Below are positions 1-8,860 of a DNA stretch of 64,000 nt, piece after piece (positions within the stretch are counted from its first letter, which is position 1; each line of letters opens with the position of its first letter). The translations under genes were made by a program, and so were the position numbers. The stretch lies in assembly GCA_008534395.1 (NCBI GenBank), contig SHMQ01000009.1:22387-86386 (forward strand), in the 5' to 3' direction. The DNA is from Candidatus Acidulodesulfobacterium acidiphilum (lineage in GTDB: Bacteria; SZUA-79; Acidulodesulfobacterales; Acidulodesulfobacteraceae). The notes under the pieces are model-generated. The model had not been told where the DNA came from, made no database searches, and saw nothing but the letters and a program-made list of their open reading frames with translations.

Positions 1-59
1 CCTATTAAGAGTTATATTATTCATACGCACGGCCAATACATAAAATTCCAAAACGTTAT

Positions 60-1430
60 CTATCCAAGTATAGAAGAAATATTTTTTTCATCGTCTTTGG
101 CTGCGACTTCATATAACGTGCCGGCAGTTTTAATATTATAAGTGTTCCATTTATTGCAGGAAGGACATATAGACGAATAATTATAAGATGTATAACCGCA
201 GTTGGAACATACAAAAGGCAGTTTAACGGGATAGTTATTTTTAAGGGCTTTTCTAAAGTTTACCGATGCGTCGTTATATTTTCCTCTTTTAAAATAACAT
301 TCTGCGAGCAGTAAATTTAAGGCGTTATCCTTAAAAATATTAGCCGGAATTAAAGATAAAGTTTCTATAGCGTCGTCTATCATCTCCAACCTTATATACA
401 ATTTTCCTAGAAAAAGCCTGTATTCCCATCTTTCAGGATTGTCGTAAATAAGCTCCTGATAAAATCTTATTATATTTTCGGGGTGATTGGTCTTAATCGA
501 AACATCCTCTATTTTTATTGCGATAGCTAAATTAGACGTTTTAAGAAATGCCTTTTCCCATAATTCAAAAGCTTCGTTTATTTTTTCTTTTTTTATTAAA
601 GCATCACCCAGAGACAAATAAGCCGGCACAAAATTTTTGTCCTGACTAAGCACTTGATTGAAACGCTTCATTGATCTTACCGTATCGTTTTCGGTTTCTA
701 GAAGATATTTGCCGAATTCATATTTTAACCCCAGCATAACCTGTTCTTCTTTTTTGTTTATATCTTTATCTTTAGACTGGGAAAGAAAAAGTTTGGACAT
801 TCTGTATGCGTTTTTCCATTCCTCTTTTTTTATAAAAATATCTTTTAACTGGGATATGGCGTAAAGATCGTCTGATGAATATTCAAGCGCTTTATTGAAA
901 TAAAAAACGGCTTTATCGTACTCTTTATTAAGTTTATAAAGATTACCTGCTTCATTTAGCGCGGTAACATTTTCTTTTTCTATTTCTAATGCTTTATTCA
1001 AGGCATTTTCCGCTTCCTTAATCTTTCCTTTATGTTTATATATTTTTACAAGCAGAAGATACGCCCCTATATTATTCGGATAATTAATTGAATACTTTTT
1101 TATTAAATCTATTCCCTTATCGTACTGTCCTTTAATGTATGCTTCAAACGCTTTATTTACGGAATTGTCAAGCTCGGTTTTTATATACTGCTTTCTTTTA
1201 TAAAATATATTTTTAATCTGAACTATAGAATCTTTTAAAACGTTTATTATTAAAATAATCGCTATTCCTATCAGGAATGCGGCGAATATGTAAATTATAA
1301 GATAATTATGGATAACGTAAAGTTTCCCCGGGGCATAATGGAGAGGAATCCTCTGAGGATTAAGGGCATAAAGATATTCAAAAAATGCGACTAAAATAAG
1401 AATCGCTACTATGACGGTTATTATATACAT
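60..1430 (-). CDS. lapB: LapA/LapB-like membrane TPR protein with zinc ribbon
   Basis: Membrane-anchored tetratricopeptide protein. Residues 1-65 hold two membrane helices joined by a short loop beginning NPQ, the layout of LapA (DUF1049). Residues about 95-385 are TPR units. The C-terminus has a rubredoxin-like zinc ribbon, C408-x2-C411 and C422-x2-C425, the hallmark of LapB (YciM). In E. coli LapB presents LpxC to FtsH and so sets LPS level; the same role is inferred here and fits a window full of lipid A genes, though lpxC is not in it. At 456 residues it is longer than E. coli LapB (about 390), the excess being the second helix and loops. It is the last gene of the rplU-to-rsfS block; the 122 bp before it shows no clear signal. 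A general TPR scaffold is the alternative, but the zinc ribbon argues for LapB. Confidence 0.75.
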   Translation of the reverse strand: MYIITVIVAILILVAFFEYLYALNPQRIPLHYAPGKLYVIHNYLIIYIFAAFLIGIAIILIINVLKDSIVQIKNIFYKRKQYIKTELDNSVNKAFEAYIKGQYDKGIDLIKKYSINYPNNIGAYLLLVKIYKHKGKIKEAENALNKALEIEKENVTALNEAGNLYKLNKEYDKAVFYFNKALEYSSDDLYAISQLKDIFIKKEEWKNAYRMSKLFLSQSKDKDINKKEEQVMLGLKYEFGKYLLETENDTVRSMKRFNQVLSQDKNFVPAYLSLGDALIKKEKINEAFELWEKAFLKTSNLAIAIKIEDVSIKTNHPENIIRFYQELIYDNPERWEYRLFLGKLYIRLEMIDDAIETLSLIPANIFKDNALNLLLAECYFKRGKYNDASVNFRKALKNNYPVKLPFVCSNCGYTSYNYSSICPSCNKWNTYNIKTAGTLYEVAAKDDEKNISSILG

Positions 1431-1552
1431 ATTTGACGTCTGCCTTTTTTCTATATATTTATATACATCATTTATTACGGTTTATTTGCCGCATATACAC
1501 TCATAGCCCTTATTCGTTTACGTTTAAAAATAACTTTATAACGTTTATATTT

Positions 1553-1945
1553 TTAATTAACGTTTAAGGTTTCGCCGAACGAAGATTCCACTATTAATTC
1601 TTTAGCCTCCGGCCACAAGCCTTCTATATTATAATAATTTCTCAAGTCGTCGTGGATTAAATGAACCATAATACCGCCGTAATCGATGACTATCCATCTT
1701 GCGCCCGGCGTAGAAATTCCTTCCTGTCCAAGAGGTTTTTGTTTGAAAGAAGACAGCAGGTTATCGGCTATCGTGTTAAGGTGTCTGTCCGAAGAACCGC
1801 TTGCCACGAATATAAAATCGGTAATGCTTGAAATTTTTCTAACGTCTAAAACTATTATATCACGGGCTTTTTTTTCCAAAAGAAAATTTATTACGGCCCT
1901 TACGTCTTTATTTGTTCTTTTTAGCGGTTTTCTGTTTTGATTCAT
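1553..1945 (-). CDS. rsfS: Ribosomal silencing factor RsfS
   Basis: 130-residue Iojap/RsfS family protein, which binds ribosomal protein uL14 and blocks subunit joining when nutrients are short. The family core is visible: DIIVLDVRKISSITDFIFVA near residues 34-53, SGSSDRH, and the end of the domain with GARWIVIDYGGIMVHLI and WPEAKE. Full length for the family. It follows nadD, its usual partner, and its start lies inside the nadD 3' end, a 38-nt overlap, so the two are probably translationally coupled. No later in-frame Met precedes the conserved core, which supports the overlapping start. Confidence 0.93.
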   Translation of the reverse strand: MNQNRKPLKRTNKDVRAVINFLLEKKARDIIVLDVRKISSITDFIFVASGSSDRHLNTIADNLLSSFKQKPLGQEGISTPGARWIVIDYGGIMVHLIHDDLRNYYNIEGLWPEAKELIVESSFGETLNVN

Positions 1946-2585
1946 ATAGTTTATTTTTTATTATATAATTAATAACGCCGTTTGGCAACAAAAAGAGGTT
2001 TGAAATATTATTTTTAAAATTATTTCTTATAACGGTAGAAGAAATATCGAGTTTAGTCGTATTAAAAAAATAAACCGCTCTTTTTTCGTCTATAACGATT
2101 TTTTCCTCTTTTAAATCAACTTCGGCATCTTCTTTTAAATTATCGGGTAAAAAATCGATTAGCTTTACTAAATTTTTAAAACCGTATTTCGGTCTGCCTG
2201 CTACTATAAAATCTATCGTTCTCAATATCGCTTCGGCATTCTTCCAGCTTTTTAATCCTAAGAAAGCATCTGCTCCTGCTATAAAATATAAATCGTCGTC
2301 TTTATATTTTTTTTTAAGCTCTACTATCGTATCGTAAGAATATGAAAATCCGCCTCTTTTAATTTCTATATCCGAAACTTTAAATTTTTGCTCGCCCTTT
2401 ATAGCTATTTCCGCCATTTCGAGTCTTTTTTGCGGATGAGCTTCGGCGTTAATATTTTTATTGGACGTTATATTTGTAGGAACGAATATAACCTGGTCCA
2501 AAAATTTTTCCGCTATTTCTTCGGCCGCCCTTAAATGGCCGTAATGTATAGGATTAAAGGTGCCTCCGAAAATTCCTATTTTCAT
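1908..2585 (-). CDS. nadD: Nicotinate-nucleotide adenylyltransferase
   Basis: Adenylates nicotinate mononucleotide to deamido-NAD, the penultimate step of NAD synthesis, in the cytoplasm. The nucleotidyltransferase signature is at the N-terminus: GGTFNPIHYGHL, residues 7-18, with the H14-x2-H17 catalytic pair, and the second signature DISSTVIRNNF lies near residue 190. 225 residues is normal; the lysine-rich tail (KQKTAKKNK) is the part overlapping rsfS. The nadD-rsfS pair downstream of obgE-proBA is a common bacterial order. Confidence 0.93.
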   Translation of the reverse strand: MKIGIFGGTFNPIHYGHLRAAEEIAEKFLDQVIFVPTNITSNKNINAEAHPQKRLEMAEIAIKGEQKFKVSDIEIKRGGFSYSYDTIVELKKKYKDDDLYFIAGADAFLGLKSWKNAEAILRTIDFIVAGRPKYGFKNLVKLIDFLPDNLKEDAEVDLKEEKIVIDEKRAVYFFNTTKLDISSTVIRNNFKNNISNLFLLPNGVINYIIKNKLYESKQKTAKKNK

Positions 2586-2624
2586 AATTTAAATTTTTTC
2601 GCCTTTACTTAAACTGACTTAACC

Positions 2625-3935
2625 TTAAGTTCTTTTCTGATAATTCCCGAATACTACGAATTTAGTGGTAGTAAGTTCTTTTGCCCCCATAGGTCCGTAT
2701 GCGTGAATCTTAGAAGTAGATATGCCTATTTCCGCGCCCAGCCCAAGCTCGAAACCGTCGTTAAATCTGGTGGAAGCGTTTACAAGTACGCAGGATGAAT
2801 TTACTTTTTTTATGAATTCAAGCGCTCTCGTATAGTTTTCCGTCATTATGGATTCGGTATGGTTGGAACCGTGAAGCCTTATGTGTTTTATGGCTTCGCC
2901 GATATTTTTAACGGTTTTAACCGCCAGCGTAAGATTGAGGTATTCCGCATCCCAGTCCGCATCGGCGGCCGGAATTATAAAATTATACCTGCTTTTAAAA
3001 ATATTCATTATCTCGCCGTCAACTCTTGTTTCAACCTCATTCCTTTTAAGTTCGTCAAGCATTGCAGGCATAAAATCGTTCATAATATCGGAATGGACTA
3101 AAAGCGTTTCTAAGGCGTTGCAAACCGAAGGCCTCTGAACTTTTGCGTTAATTATAACGTCTATCGTTTTTTTTATATCGGCGTATTTATCGACGTATAT
3201 ATGGCAGACTCCCTTGTCGTGTTTTATAACCGGAATTTTAGAATTTTCGGTTACGAAAGAAATAAGCCCTTCGCCGCCCCGCGGTATTATAAGGTCTATA
3301 TATTTTCTGAGCGATATCATTTCGGTTATAGCAGATCTGTCGATATAAGGGATTATGGACACGGTTTCCGGGGGAAGACCATTAATCCTGAGGCTTTCAG
3401 AAACTATCGAAGCAAGCATTTTATTGGAATTTATAGCTTCCGAACCTCCCCTTAATATTACCGCGTTGCCGGACAAAAGGCACAAAATAGAGGCATCTAT
3501 GGTAACGTTAGGTCTCGATTCGTAAATTATTCCTATTACGCCGAGCGGTATTCTCATCCTGCCGACCATTAGCCCATTAGGCCTTACCGCCATATTTTCT
3601 ATTTCGCCTACCGGATCTTTAATCTTCATTACGTCGTCGATAGAATTAAGCATCGAAGAAAATACTTTGCCGCTAATAAAGAGCCTGTCTATCATCGGTT
3701 TGCTTAATCCCGCCGCCTTTGCGCTTTCTACGTCCTTCTCGTTTTCGGCTTCTATTGCTTTCCTGTCTTTTATCAAAAGATCTTTTAGCGTGGATAAGAC
3801 GCTAAGTTTCACGGCGGAACCGGCTTCCGCTATTTTGCCGGAGGCATCGCGCGCCTTTTTGGCGATTTCTTCGATAGAAACGGTTTTATTATTATTTTTA
3901 TTTGTATCTATATTAATTCTATCATTATCTGTCAT
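2625..3935 (-). CDS. proA: Gamma-glutamyl phosphate reductase
   Basis: Second enzyme of proline synthesis: reduces glutamyl-5-phosphate with NADPH to glutamate-5-semialdehyde. Aldehyde-dehydrogenase fold, 436 residues versus about 417 in E. coli. Recognisable blocks: GVIGIIYESRPNVTIDA, the GGSEAINSN turn, the catalytic cysteine in QRPSVCNALETLLVH, and the C-terminal AEIGISTSKIHAYGPMG. The excess is an N-terminal N/K/D-rich stretch (residues 1-20) that could be a mis-chosen start, although an SD-like AGGAG lies just upstream of this ATG. It follows proB by 11 nt, so the two form one unit. Confidence 0.95.
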   Translation of the reverse strand: MTDNDRINIDTNKNNNKTVSIEEIAKKARDASGKIAEAGSAVKLSVLSTLKDLLIKDRKAIEAENEKDVESAKAAGLSKPMIDRLFISGKVFSSMLNSIDDVMKIKDPVGEIENMAVRPNGLMVGRMRIPLGVIGIIYESRPNVTIDASILCLLSGNAVILRGGSEAINSNKMLASIVSESLRINGLPPETVSIIPYIDRSAITEMISLRKYIDLIIPRGGEGLISFVTENSKIPVIKHDKGVCHIYVDKYADIKKTIDVIINAKVQRPSVCNALETLLVHSDIMNDFMPAMLDELKRNEVETRVDGEIMNIFKSRYNFIIPAADADWDAEYLNLTLAVKTVKNIGEAIKHIRLHGSNHTESIMTENYTRALEFIKKVNSSCVLVNASTRFNDGFELGLGAEIGISTSKIHAYGPMGAKELTTTKFVVFGNYQKRT

Positions 3936-3946
3936 ATTTACTCCTT

Positions 3947-5137
3947 TTATATATTTGCGACCATCTTGTCCTTATGCACGACGAGGGAAGAAATGTTGTC
4001 TTTTCCGAATTTAGCTTCTATCTCTTCAGAGCTTAACCCTTTTATTTTTTTAATATCGTCCGAATCTAAATTGGATATGCCTTTAGACAAAACCGTTCCT
4101 TTTTCGTCCAATACGTAAACTCCGTCCCCTTTTTTAAAATCGCCTTTTATTTTTATTATTCCGCCGGCAAGAAGGCTTTTGTTTTGATGCGCAATAGCTT
4201 CCACTGCCCCTTTATCTACGATTATTTCTCCGGCTTTTTCCATTCCAAATAAAAGCCAGTGCTTTTTTTTGTTAATTTTATTGCCGCGCGAAGAAACTAC
4301 CAGCGTTCCGCACAATCTGCCTTTTGCTAAAGAATCCAAGCTTTTTTTATCTTTGCCGGAAGCTATAACGGTGTCTATACCCGTGCTTGCGGCGATAAAA
4401 GACGCATAAAGCTTAGACTTCATACCTCCCGTTCCATGAGCGCTTTTAGACCCGTCTTTAAAATTTTTTATATAATTTTCTATGTCGCTTATAACTTTAA
4501 CGGGTTTTGCGTCCGAATAAACGGCTGGATTTTTATCGAAAACCCCTTTTACATTCGAAAGAACTATAAACAGGTCGGCGCAAACTAAGTTCAAAACAAG
4601 CGACGACAAATAGTCATTGTCGGAAAACTTTATCTCCTCGTAAGAAACGGTATCGTTTTCGTTTATTATAGGAATCACTCCGTTGCCGAGCAGTTCATTT
4701 ATAGTATTTCGTGCATTAGTAAACCTTTTTCTGACGGAAACGTCCTCTTTGGTTAAAAGAATCTGCGCCGTTTTAAGTCCATATTTTTTAAAAAACGAAT
4801 CGTAATTTTTCATTAAAACCGGCTGACCGCATGCGGCAAAAGCCTGTTTTTGGGGAATGGAAAAACTGCCGGTTACCGGTTTTATGTCAAGCAAATCTTT
4901 TCCGGCGGCTATGGCACCCGAAGAAACAAGTATGACTTCTTTTTTCTGCAATATAAGCGAATGAACGAAAGCGCAAATTCTTTTAAAAGAATGAGGCGAC
5001 AGTTTTCCTTCTTCGTCCAAAAGAACCTGAGTGCCTATTTTGATAACTATTCTTCTTTTAGAATCGAGATATTTTTTAAAATTATCTTGGATGCCTTTAA
5101 TTCCTTTAGTTTCGGTAGGTTCGTTATTTTTTTTCAC
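3947..5137 (-). CDS. proB: Glutamate 5-kinase with PUA domain
   Basis: First enzyme of proline synthesis, phosphorylating glutamate with ATP; usually feedback-inhibited by proline. Amino-acid-kinase domain at about residues 28-285 (RIVIKIGTQVL, LVSSGAIAAG, IPIINENDTV, GTGGMKSKLYAS), then a PUA domain at about 300-385, as in E. coli-type ProB. About 25 polar residues precede the kinase core, so the true start may be a few codons downstream. 74 bp separate it from obgE. Confidence 0.95.
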   Translation of the reverse strand: MKKNNEPTETKGIKGIQDNFKKYLDSKRRIVIKIGTQVLLDEEGKLSPHSFKRICAFVHSLILQKKEVILVSSGAIAAGKDLLDIKPVTGSFSIPQKQAFAACGQPVLMKNYDSFFKKYGLKTAQILLTKEDVSVRKRFTNARNTINELLGNGVIPIINENDTVSYEEIKFSDNDYLSSLVLNLVCADLFIVLSNVKGVFDKNPAVYSDAKPVKVISDIENYIKNFKDGSKSAHGTGGMKSKLYASFIAASTGIDTVIASGKDKKSLDSLAKGRLCGTLVVSSRGNKINKKKHWLLFGMEKAGEIIVDKGAVEAIAHQNKSLLAGGIIKIKGDFKKGDGVYVLDEKGTVLSKGISNLDSDDIKKIKGLSSEEIEAKFGKDNISSLVVHKDKMVANI

Positions 5138-5211
5138 TTATATATCTAATTGCAATTGCTTATTTAATTTATTATAAGATAACAATATGATAATTTTATA
5201 ATATCTCATAA

Positions 5212-6243
5212 TTATACCGCAATATTTTTTTTATTTAAAATTAAATTTAATTCGTTTTTAAGTTCCTCTATTCCCGCGCCGTAAGCCGCCGATATAAAAT
5301 ACACCGGAATATTTTGTTCGGAAAAAAACTTGGTTGTTTCTTTAATAATTTTATTTAATGTCCTTTTGTCCGTTATCAGGTCTATCTTATTTACAGCCGC
5401 TATCCGTTCTTTTTTGAGAATATTTTCGTCGTATTCGGTTATTTCTTTAACTACCGCTTCATATGAAGCCTTAATTTCTTTAAACGTTCCTATTTCGATA
5501 AGATAAAGCAGTATATTGGACCTTTCTATATGGCTTAAAAACTTAAGCCCGAGACCTGCGCCTTCGGAGGCGCCTTCTATTATACCCGGAATATCTACTA
5601 TAGTCAGCGTTTTAGCAGACTCTTCAGGATTATCTCCGGCATAAACGCCAAGGTTAGGGGTTTTTGTCGTAAAAGGATACGGCGCTATTTTTGCATGCGA
5701 ACCGGTAAGTTTAGATATAAGGGTGGACTTGCCGGCATTTGGAAAGCCGACTAAGCCTATGTCGCCCAAACTTTTAAGAACGAGGCGGACTTTTCTGGTT
5801 ACGCCCGGTATGCCCGGCTGGGCAAAACGGGGTCTTCTCTGCGTTGACGACTTAAAGAAGGTATTGCCTTTTCCGCCGATACCGCCCCTGAGCAGAACCG
5901 TTTCTTCGCCGTCTTTAATAAGGTCGGCCATTACTTCGCCTGAATCGAAATCTACGACCGTAGTGCCGACCGGCACTGTTATCAAGATATCATCCCCGTC
6001 TCTGCCTTTTTTGTTATTCCCCTGACCGTTTCCGCCCTTTTCGGCAATATATCTCGGTTTATACCTGAAATCCAATAGGCTTGTTATATTATGAGAAGCC
6101 TTAAATATAACGTCGCCGCCTTTTCCTCCGTCGCCGCCGTCAGGTCCGCCTTTAGGGATAAATTTCTCCCTCCTAAAGCTTACTGCGCCCCTGCCGCCGT
6201 TTCCTGAAGCAATCGTTATTATAGCGTTATCGACGAATTTCAT
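5212..6243 (-). CDS. obgE: GTPase ObgE
   Basis: Essential ribosome-associated GTPase acting in 50S assembly and stress signalling. Residues 1-158 form the glycine-rich Obg fold (GNGGRGAVSFRREKFIPKGG, GGDGGKGGDV), followed by the G domain with G1 GFPNAGKST near residue 168, switch TTKTPNLGV, G3 DIPGIIEGAS and G4 NKID. 343 residues, without the extra OCT domain of Gram-positive homologues. It keeps the usual rplU-rpmA-obgE order but is 453 bp from rpmA, an unusually wide gap. Confidence 0.96.
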   Translation of the reverse strand: MKFVDNAIITIASGNGGRGAVSFRREKFIPKGGPDGGDGGKGGDVIFKASHNITSLLDFRYKPRYIAEKGGNGQGNNKKGRDGDDILITVPVGTTVVDFDSGEVMADLIKDGEETVLLRGGIGGKGNTFFKSSTQRRPRFAQPGIPGVTRKVRLVLKSLGDIGLVGFPNAGKSTLISKLTGSHAKIAPYPFTTKTPNLGVYAGDNPEESAKTLTIVDIPGIIEGASEGAGLGLKFLSHIERSNILLYLIEIGTFKEIKASYEAVVKEITEYDENILKKERIAAVNKIDLITDKRTLNKIIKETTKFFSEQNIPVYFISAAYGAGIEELKNELNLILNKKNIAV

Positions 6244-6696
6244 TATAAAATTTTTTTATGCCGTTATTAATGGCAATTTTTTAAATATTTAATTATTTTA
6301 TTTAATTATTGAATTATTGAAATTAGTTTCAGCGTTAATTTTGAGAATGATAATGATATAGATATAAATAATATATATAAATATAAATTTATTATAACGC
6401 ATTTATTGCTATATAAATCGCATATGGAATAGAGATAACAATAGCGCAATAAGAAAATGCCGAGAGAAACACTGCCGCCATATTTAATATATATTCGGGA
6501 TATTGGATTATTTTTTATACTTTATTCTTATTTGGAAAAATTCGGTTTATATATATGTATGGTTAATGATTAAAGAAAGGAATGTGAAAAGCCGATATCT
6601 GTATTACTGCGGAATATTTTAACGAAGTAAAGTTTCTTAAGTCAAATTTTATATATCGCTTATATATACTTATATATAAACAACTTAAACTTATAG
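6244..6696. other. 453-bp AT-rich gap between rpmA and obgE
   Basis: No convincing gene on either strand. The stretch is very AT-rich with runs of ATATATAA, and likely holds a separate promoter for obgE. The only motif-like item is GAGAATGATAATGATATA at 6343-6360, discussed as a possible Fur-type operator. The middle (about 6420-6480) is less AT-rich and could belong to a small RNA, but I recognise no family. Confidence 0.5.
6343..6360. promoter_or_regulatory. Possible Fur-type operator
   Basis: GAGAATGATAATGATATA matches three successive GATAAT hexamers, the classic Fur box description, at 15 of 18 positions. It lies about 100 bp upstream of obgE in a very AT-rich region, where such a match can arise by chance. 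No iron gene is adjacent. Confidence 0.15.
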
Positions 6697-6954
6697 TTAT
6701 TCCGCAGGTATAATACTGACGAACTTTCTGTTATTTTTTCCTATATGAAATTTTACGAAACCTTTTATTATAGAATAAAGCGTGTAGTCTTTGCCTTCTT
6801 TAACAAATTTTCCCGGATGAAAAGACGACCCTACCTGACGAACTATAATCTCGCCCGGTTTAACTAACTGGCCTCCGAATCTTTTTACTCCCCTTCTTTG
6901 TCCCTGACTGTCTCTGCCGTTTCTGGAACTTCCGCCTGCTTTTTTATGCGCCAT
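6697..6954 (-). CDS. rpmA: 50S ribosomal protein L27 (bL27)
   Basis: 85-residue large-subunit protein whose N-terminal tail reaches the peptidyl transferase centre. Begins [20 protein letters not shown], the universal L27 start, and contains [16 protein letters not shown]. No N-terminal cleavage extension of the Firmicutes type. SD AAGGTGAT lies about 5 nt before the ATG. It follows rplU by 51 bp. Confidence 0.98.
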   Translation of the reverse strand: MAHKKAGGSSRNGRDSQGQRRGVKRFGGQLVKPGEIIVRQVGSSFHPGKFVKEGKDYTLYSIIKGFVKFHIGKNNRKFVSIIPAE

Positions 6955-7005
6955 AATATCACCTTTTACTTAAAAAATAAATAATATATAATATAAGTTT
7001 ATAAT

Positions 7006-7320
7006 TTATGCTATGCCCGTTATCTTGACTTCGGTAAAATTCTGCCTGTGTCCTCTTTTCTTTCTTTCGTCTTTACGGCGTTTCATTTTGAAAACTACTA
7101 TTTTTTTTGCCCTGCCGTTTCTTACGACCGTTCCCTTCACGCTTTTATCCTTCAAAACCTCTTTATCGGTAACCAATAAGTCGCCGTTTTTAATTGCTAT
7201 AGGCGTAAAAGTTATCTCTTCGCCTTTTTCTTTTCCTACCGTTTCTATTCTTAAGATGTCTCCCTGCGAAACGACGTATTGCTTTGAGCCGGCATTAATA
7301 ACGGCATATTCTTTACTCAT
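7006..7320 (-). CDS. rplU: 50S ribosomal protein L21 (bL21)
   Basis: 104-residue L21, which binds 23S rRNA. YAVINAGSKQYVVSQGD at the start and KMKRRKDERKKRGHRQNFTE at the end are the family signatures. SD AGAGGA precedes the ATG. First gene of the rplU-rpmA pair, 82 bp downstream of waaA; no L21 leader structure was recognised in that short space. Confidence 0.98.
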   Translation of the reverse strand: MSKEYAVINAGSKQYVVSQGDILRIETVGKEKGEEITFTPIAIKNGDLLVTDKEVLKDKSVKGTVVRNGRAKKIVVFKMKRRKDERKKRGHRQNFTEVKITGIA

Positions 7321-7402
7321 AACAAATCCTCTTTAGCTTAAAAATTTAAGGAAAATTAAACCACACATATAAACTTGAATTATTAATTTTAATAGGTTTT
7401 GA

Positions 7403-8845
7403 TTATTTTGTCAACGATTTTTTTGCCTTTTTTTTATCCTCGCTTTTTAACGACAGCAAATAGCCTTTATAATTCAGATACTCAAGGTTCCTAAGGGAAA
7501 CGCCTTTATTGCGGGCTATAAGGTTTAAACCGTTTTTTCCGGCAGAATCGGCAGATTTATCGTTAAACAGGTAATCGGCCAACGCGTTATATAATTTCAA
7601 GGGAGAATCAATCTGTCTTCCGGCGGAATTCTTTATAATCTCCTCCGCCGCTTCCGAAAAATTTTGAACGTATCTGCCAAAAATTACCGGCTTCCCAAAA
7701 ATTAAAGGTTCGAGAAGATTATGCCCGCCTGACGGAATCAAGCTTCCGCCTACGAAAGCGGCATCGCATATGCCGTAAACCATCAAAAGCTGTCCTATAA
7801 TATCTACTAAAATGACGACGACTTTGTTTTCGGACAAACCGCAACTATTATTATCTTTAATATTTTTAATATCTTTAGAGTCGTAATGAGAGGAATAAAT
7901 TGAAGAAAGCTTATAGAGTTCTATTTCGGGTAAGTAATTATTTAAAAGTTTGTAAACCTCGTCGAATCTTTCAGGATGACGCGGAGCGACAAAAAGAAAA
8001 ATTTTATTTTTATGGTTAAGCTTGTTTAATTTTATTACTGAATCGGCAATTAACTCTTCTTCCCTTTTATGAGTGCTTCCAGCCGCTATAATTTTTGCGT
8101 ATTCCGAATTATTATTTTTATATTCTATGAATTTTTTGAGTATCGCGGTTTTTTCGTTTATATCTCCTGCAATAAGGGATGCATCCATGTCGAATTTCAT
8201 ATTGCCGGTTTGGTGCATATTTTCTTCCTTAATTCCAAGAGACGCAAATCTTTTGCAATACATATCGGATATACATAAAACAGAATCTATCTTTTTAAAG
8301 ATATAACCAAAAAAGAATCTGAAACGGATATAATTTTTATAAGACTTTTCCGATATTCTTGCGTTTATTAACGCTATGGGAATATTTTTTTTATTAAGAA
8401 TATTAAATAAATTAGGCCATATTTCAGTTTCTACCGAAATAAACAAAGACGGTTTTATCAGTTTCAAAATACTGCTTACGGAAAAAAGAAAATCGTAAGG
8501 AAAATAAAACGTTAAAACGTTACCGTTGTTTTTATAAAGATTGTCCGCAAAATCGAAACCTGTTTTCGTGGTAGCGGAAAGGTATATTTTCTTGCCGTAT
8601 TCCGACTGCAATAAATCGATAAAATTTACCGCCGCCCTCATCTCCCCAAGCGAAACGGCGTGGATCCAGACTCCTTCCTGAAAAGCCTCTTCCTTTAAAG
8701 GCTTGAAAGCGGAAGGGAAAAATTTATATAAGTAGCCTTCGCTTCTTTTATTTTTAGCGAGATTAAAAAAAGTTAAAGCTATAAAAAAAAATGGAAATAA
8801 AAACAATAAAATAATATTATAAACTGTGAATAAAACTTTTTCCAT
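7403..8845 (-). CDS. waaA: Kdo transferase (lipid A core)
   Basis: Transfers one or more Kdo sugars from CMP-Kdo to the lipid IVA precursor at the inner membrane. GT30 family: a single N-terminal membrane helix (residues about 5-27), the GVWIHAVSLGEMRAAV motif near residue 58 with the catalytic glutamate, the CMP-binding region VAPRHPERFDEV, and the C-terminal GGHNLLEPLIFGKPVIFG. 480 residues versus 425 in E. coli; the surplus includes an N/D/K-rich insert near residue 325 and a lysine-rich tail. Last gene of the lpx operon, 15 nt after msbA. Confidence 0.95.
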   Translation of the reverse strand: MEKVLFTVYNIILLFLFPFFFIALTFFNLAKNKRSEGYLYKFFPSAFKPLKEEAFQEGVWIHAVSLGEMRAAVNFIDLLQSEYGKKIYLSATTKTGFDFADNLYKNNGNVLTFYFPYDFLFSVSSILKLIKPSLFISVETEIWPNLFNILNKKNIPIALINARISEKSYKNYIRFRFFFGYIFKKIDSVLCISDMYCKRFASLGIKEENMHQTGNMKFDMDASLIAGDINEKTAILKKFIEYKNNNSEYAKIIAAGSTHKREEELIADSVIKLNKLNHKNKIFLFVAPRHPERFDEVYKLLNNYLPEIELYKLSSIYSSHYDSKDIKNIKDNNSCGLSENKVVVILVDIIGQLLMVYGICDAAFVGGSLIPSGGHNLLEPLIFGKPVIFGRYVQNFSEAAEEIIKNSAGRQIDSPLKLYNALADYLFNDKSADSAGKNGLNLIARNKGVSLRNLEYLNYKGYLLSLKSEDKKKAKKSLTK

Positions 8846-8860
8846 ACATATAAATAACGG

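Noticed and set aside
3667-4014. 115-residue frame on plus
   Set aside because: Antisense to the proA/proB junction; composition is a mirror of the real genes.
6244-6696. Small coding gene in the rpmA-obgE gap
   Set aside because: Only short frames without SD, biased composition or recognisable motif.
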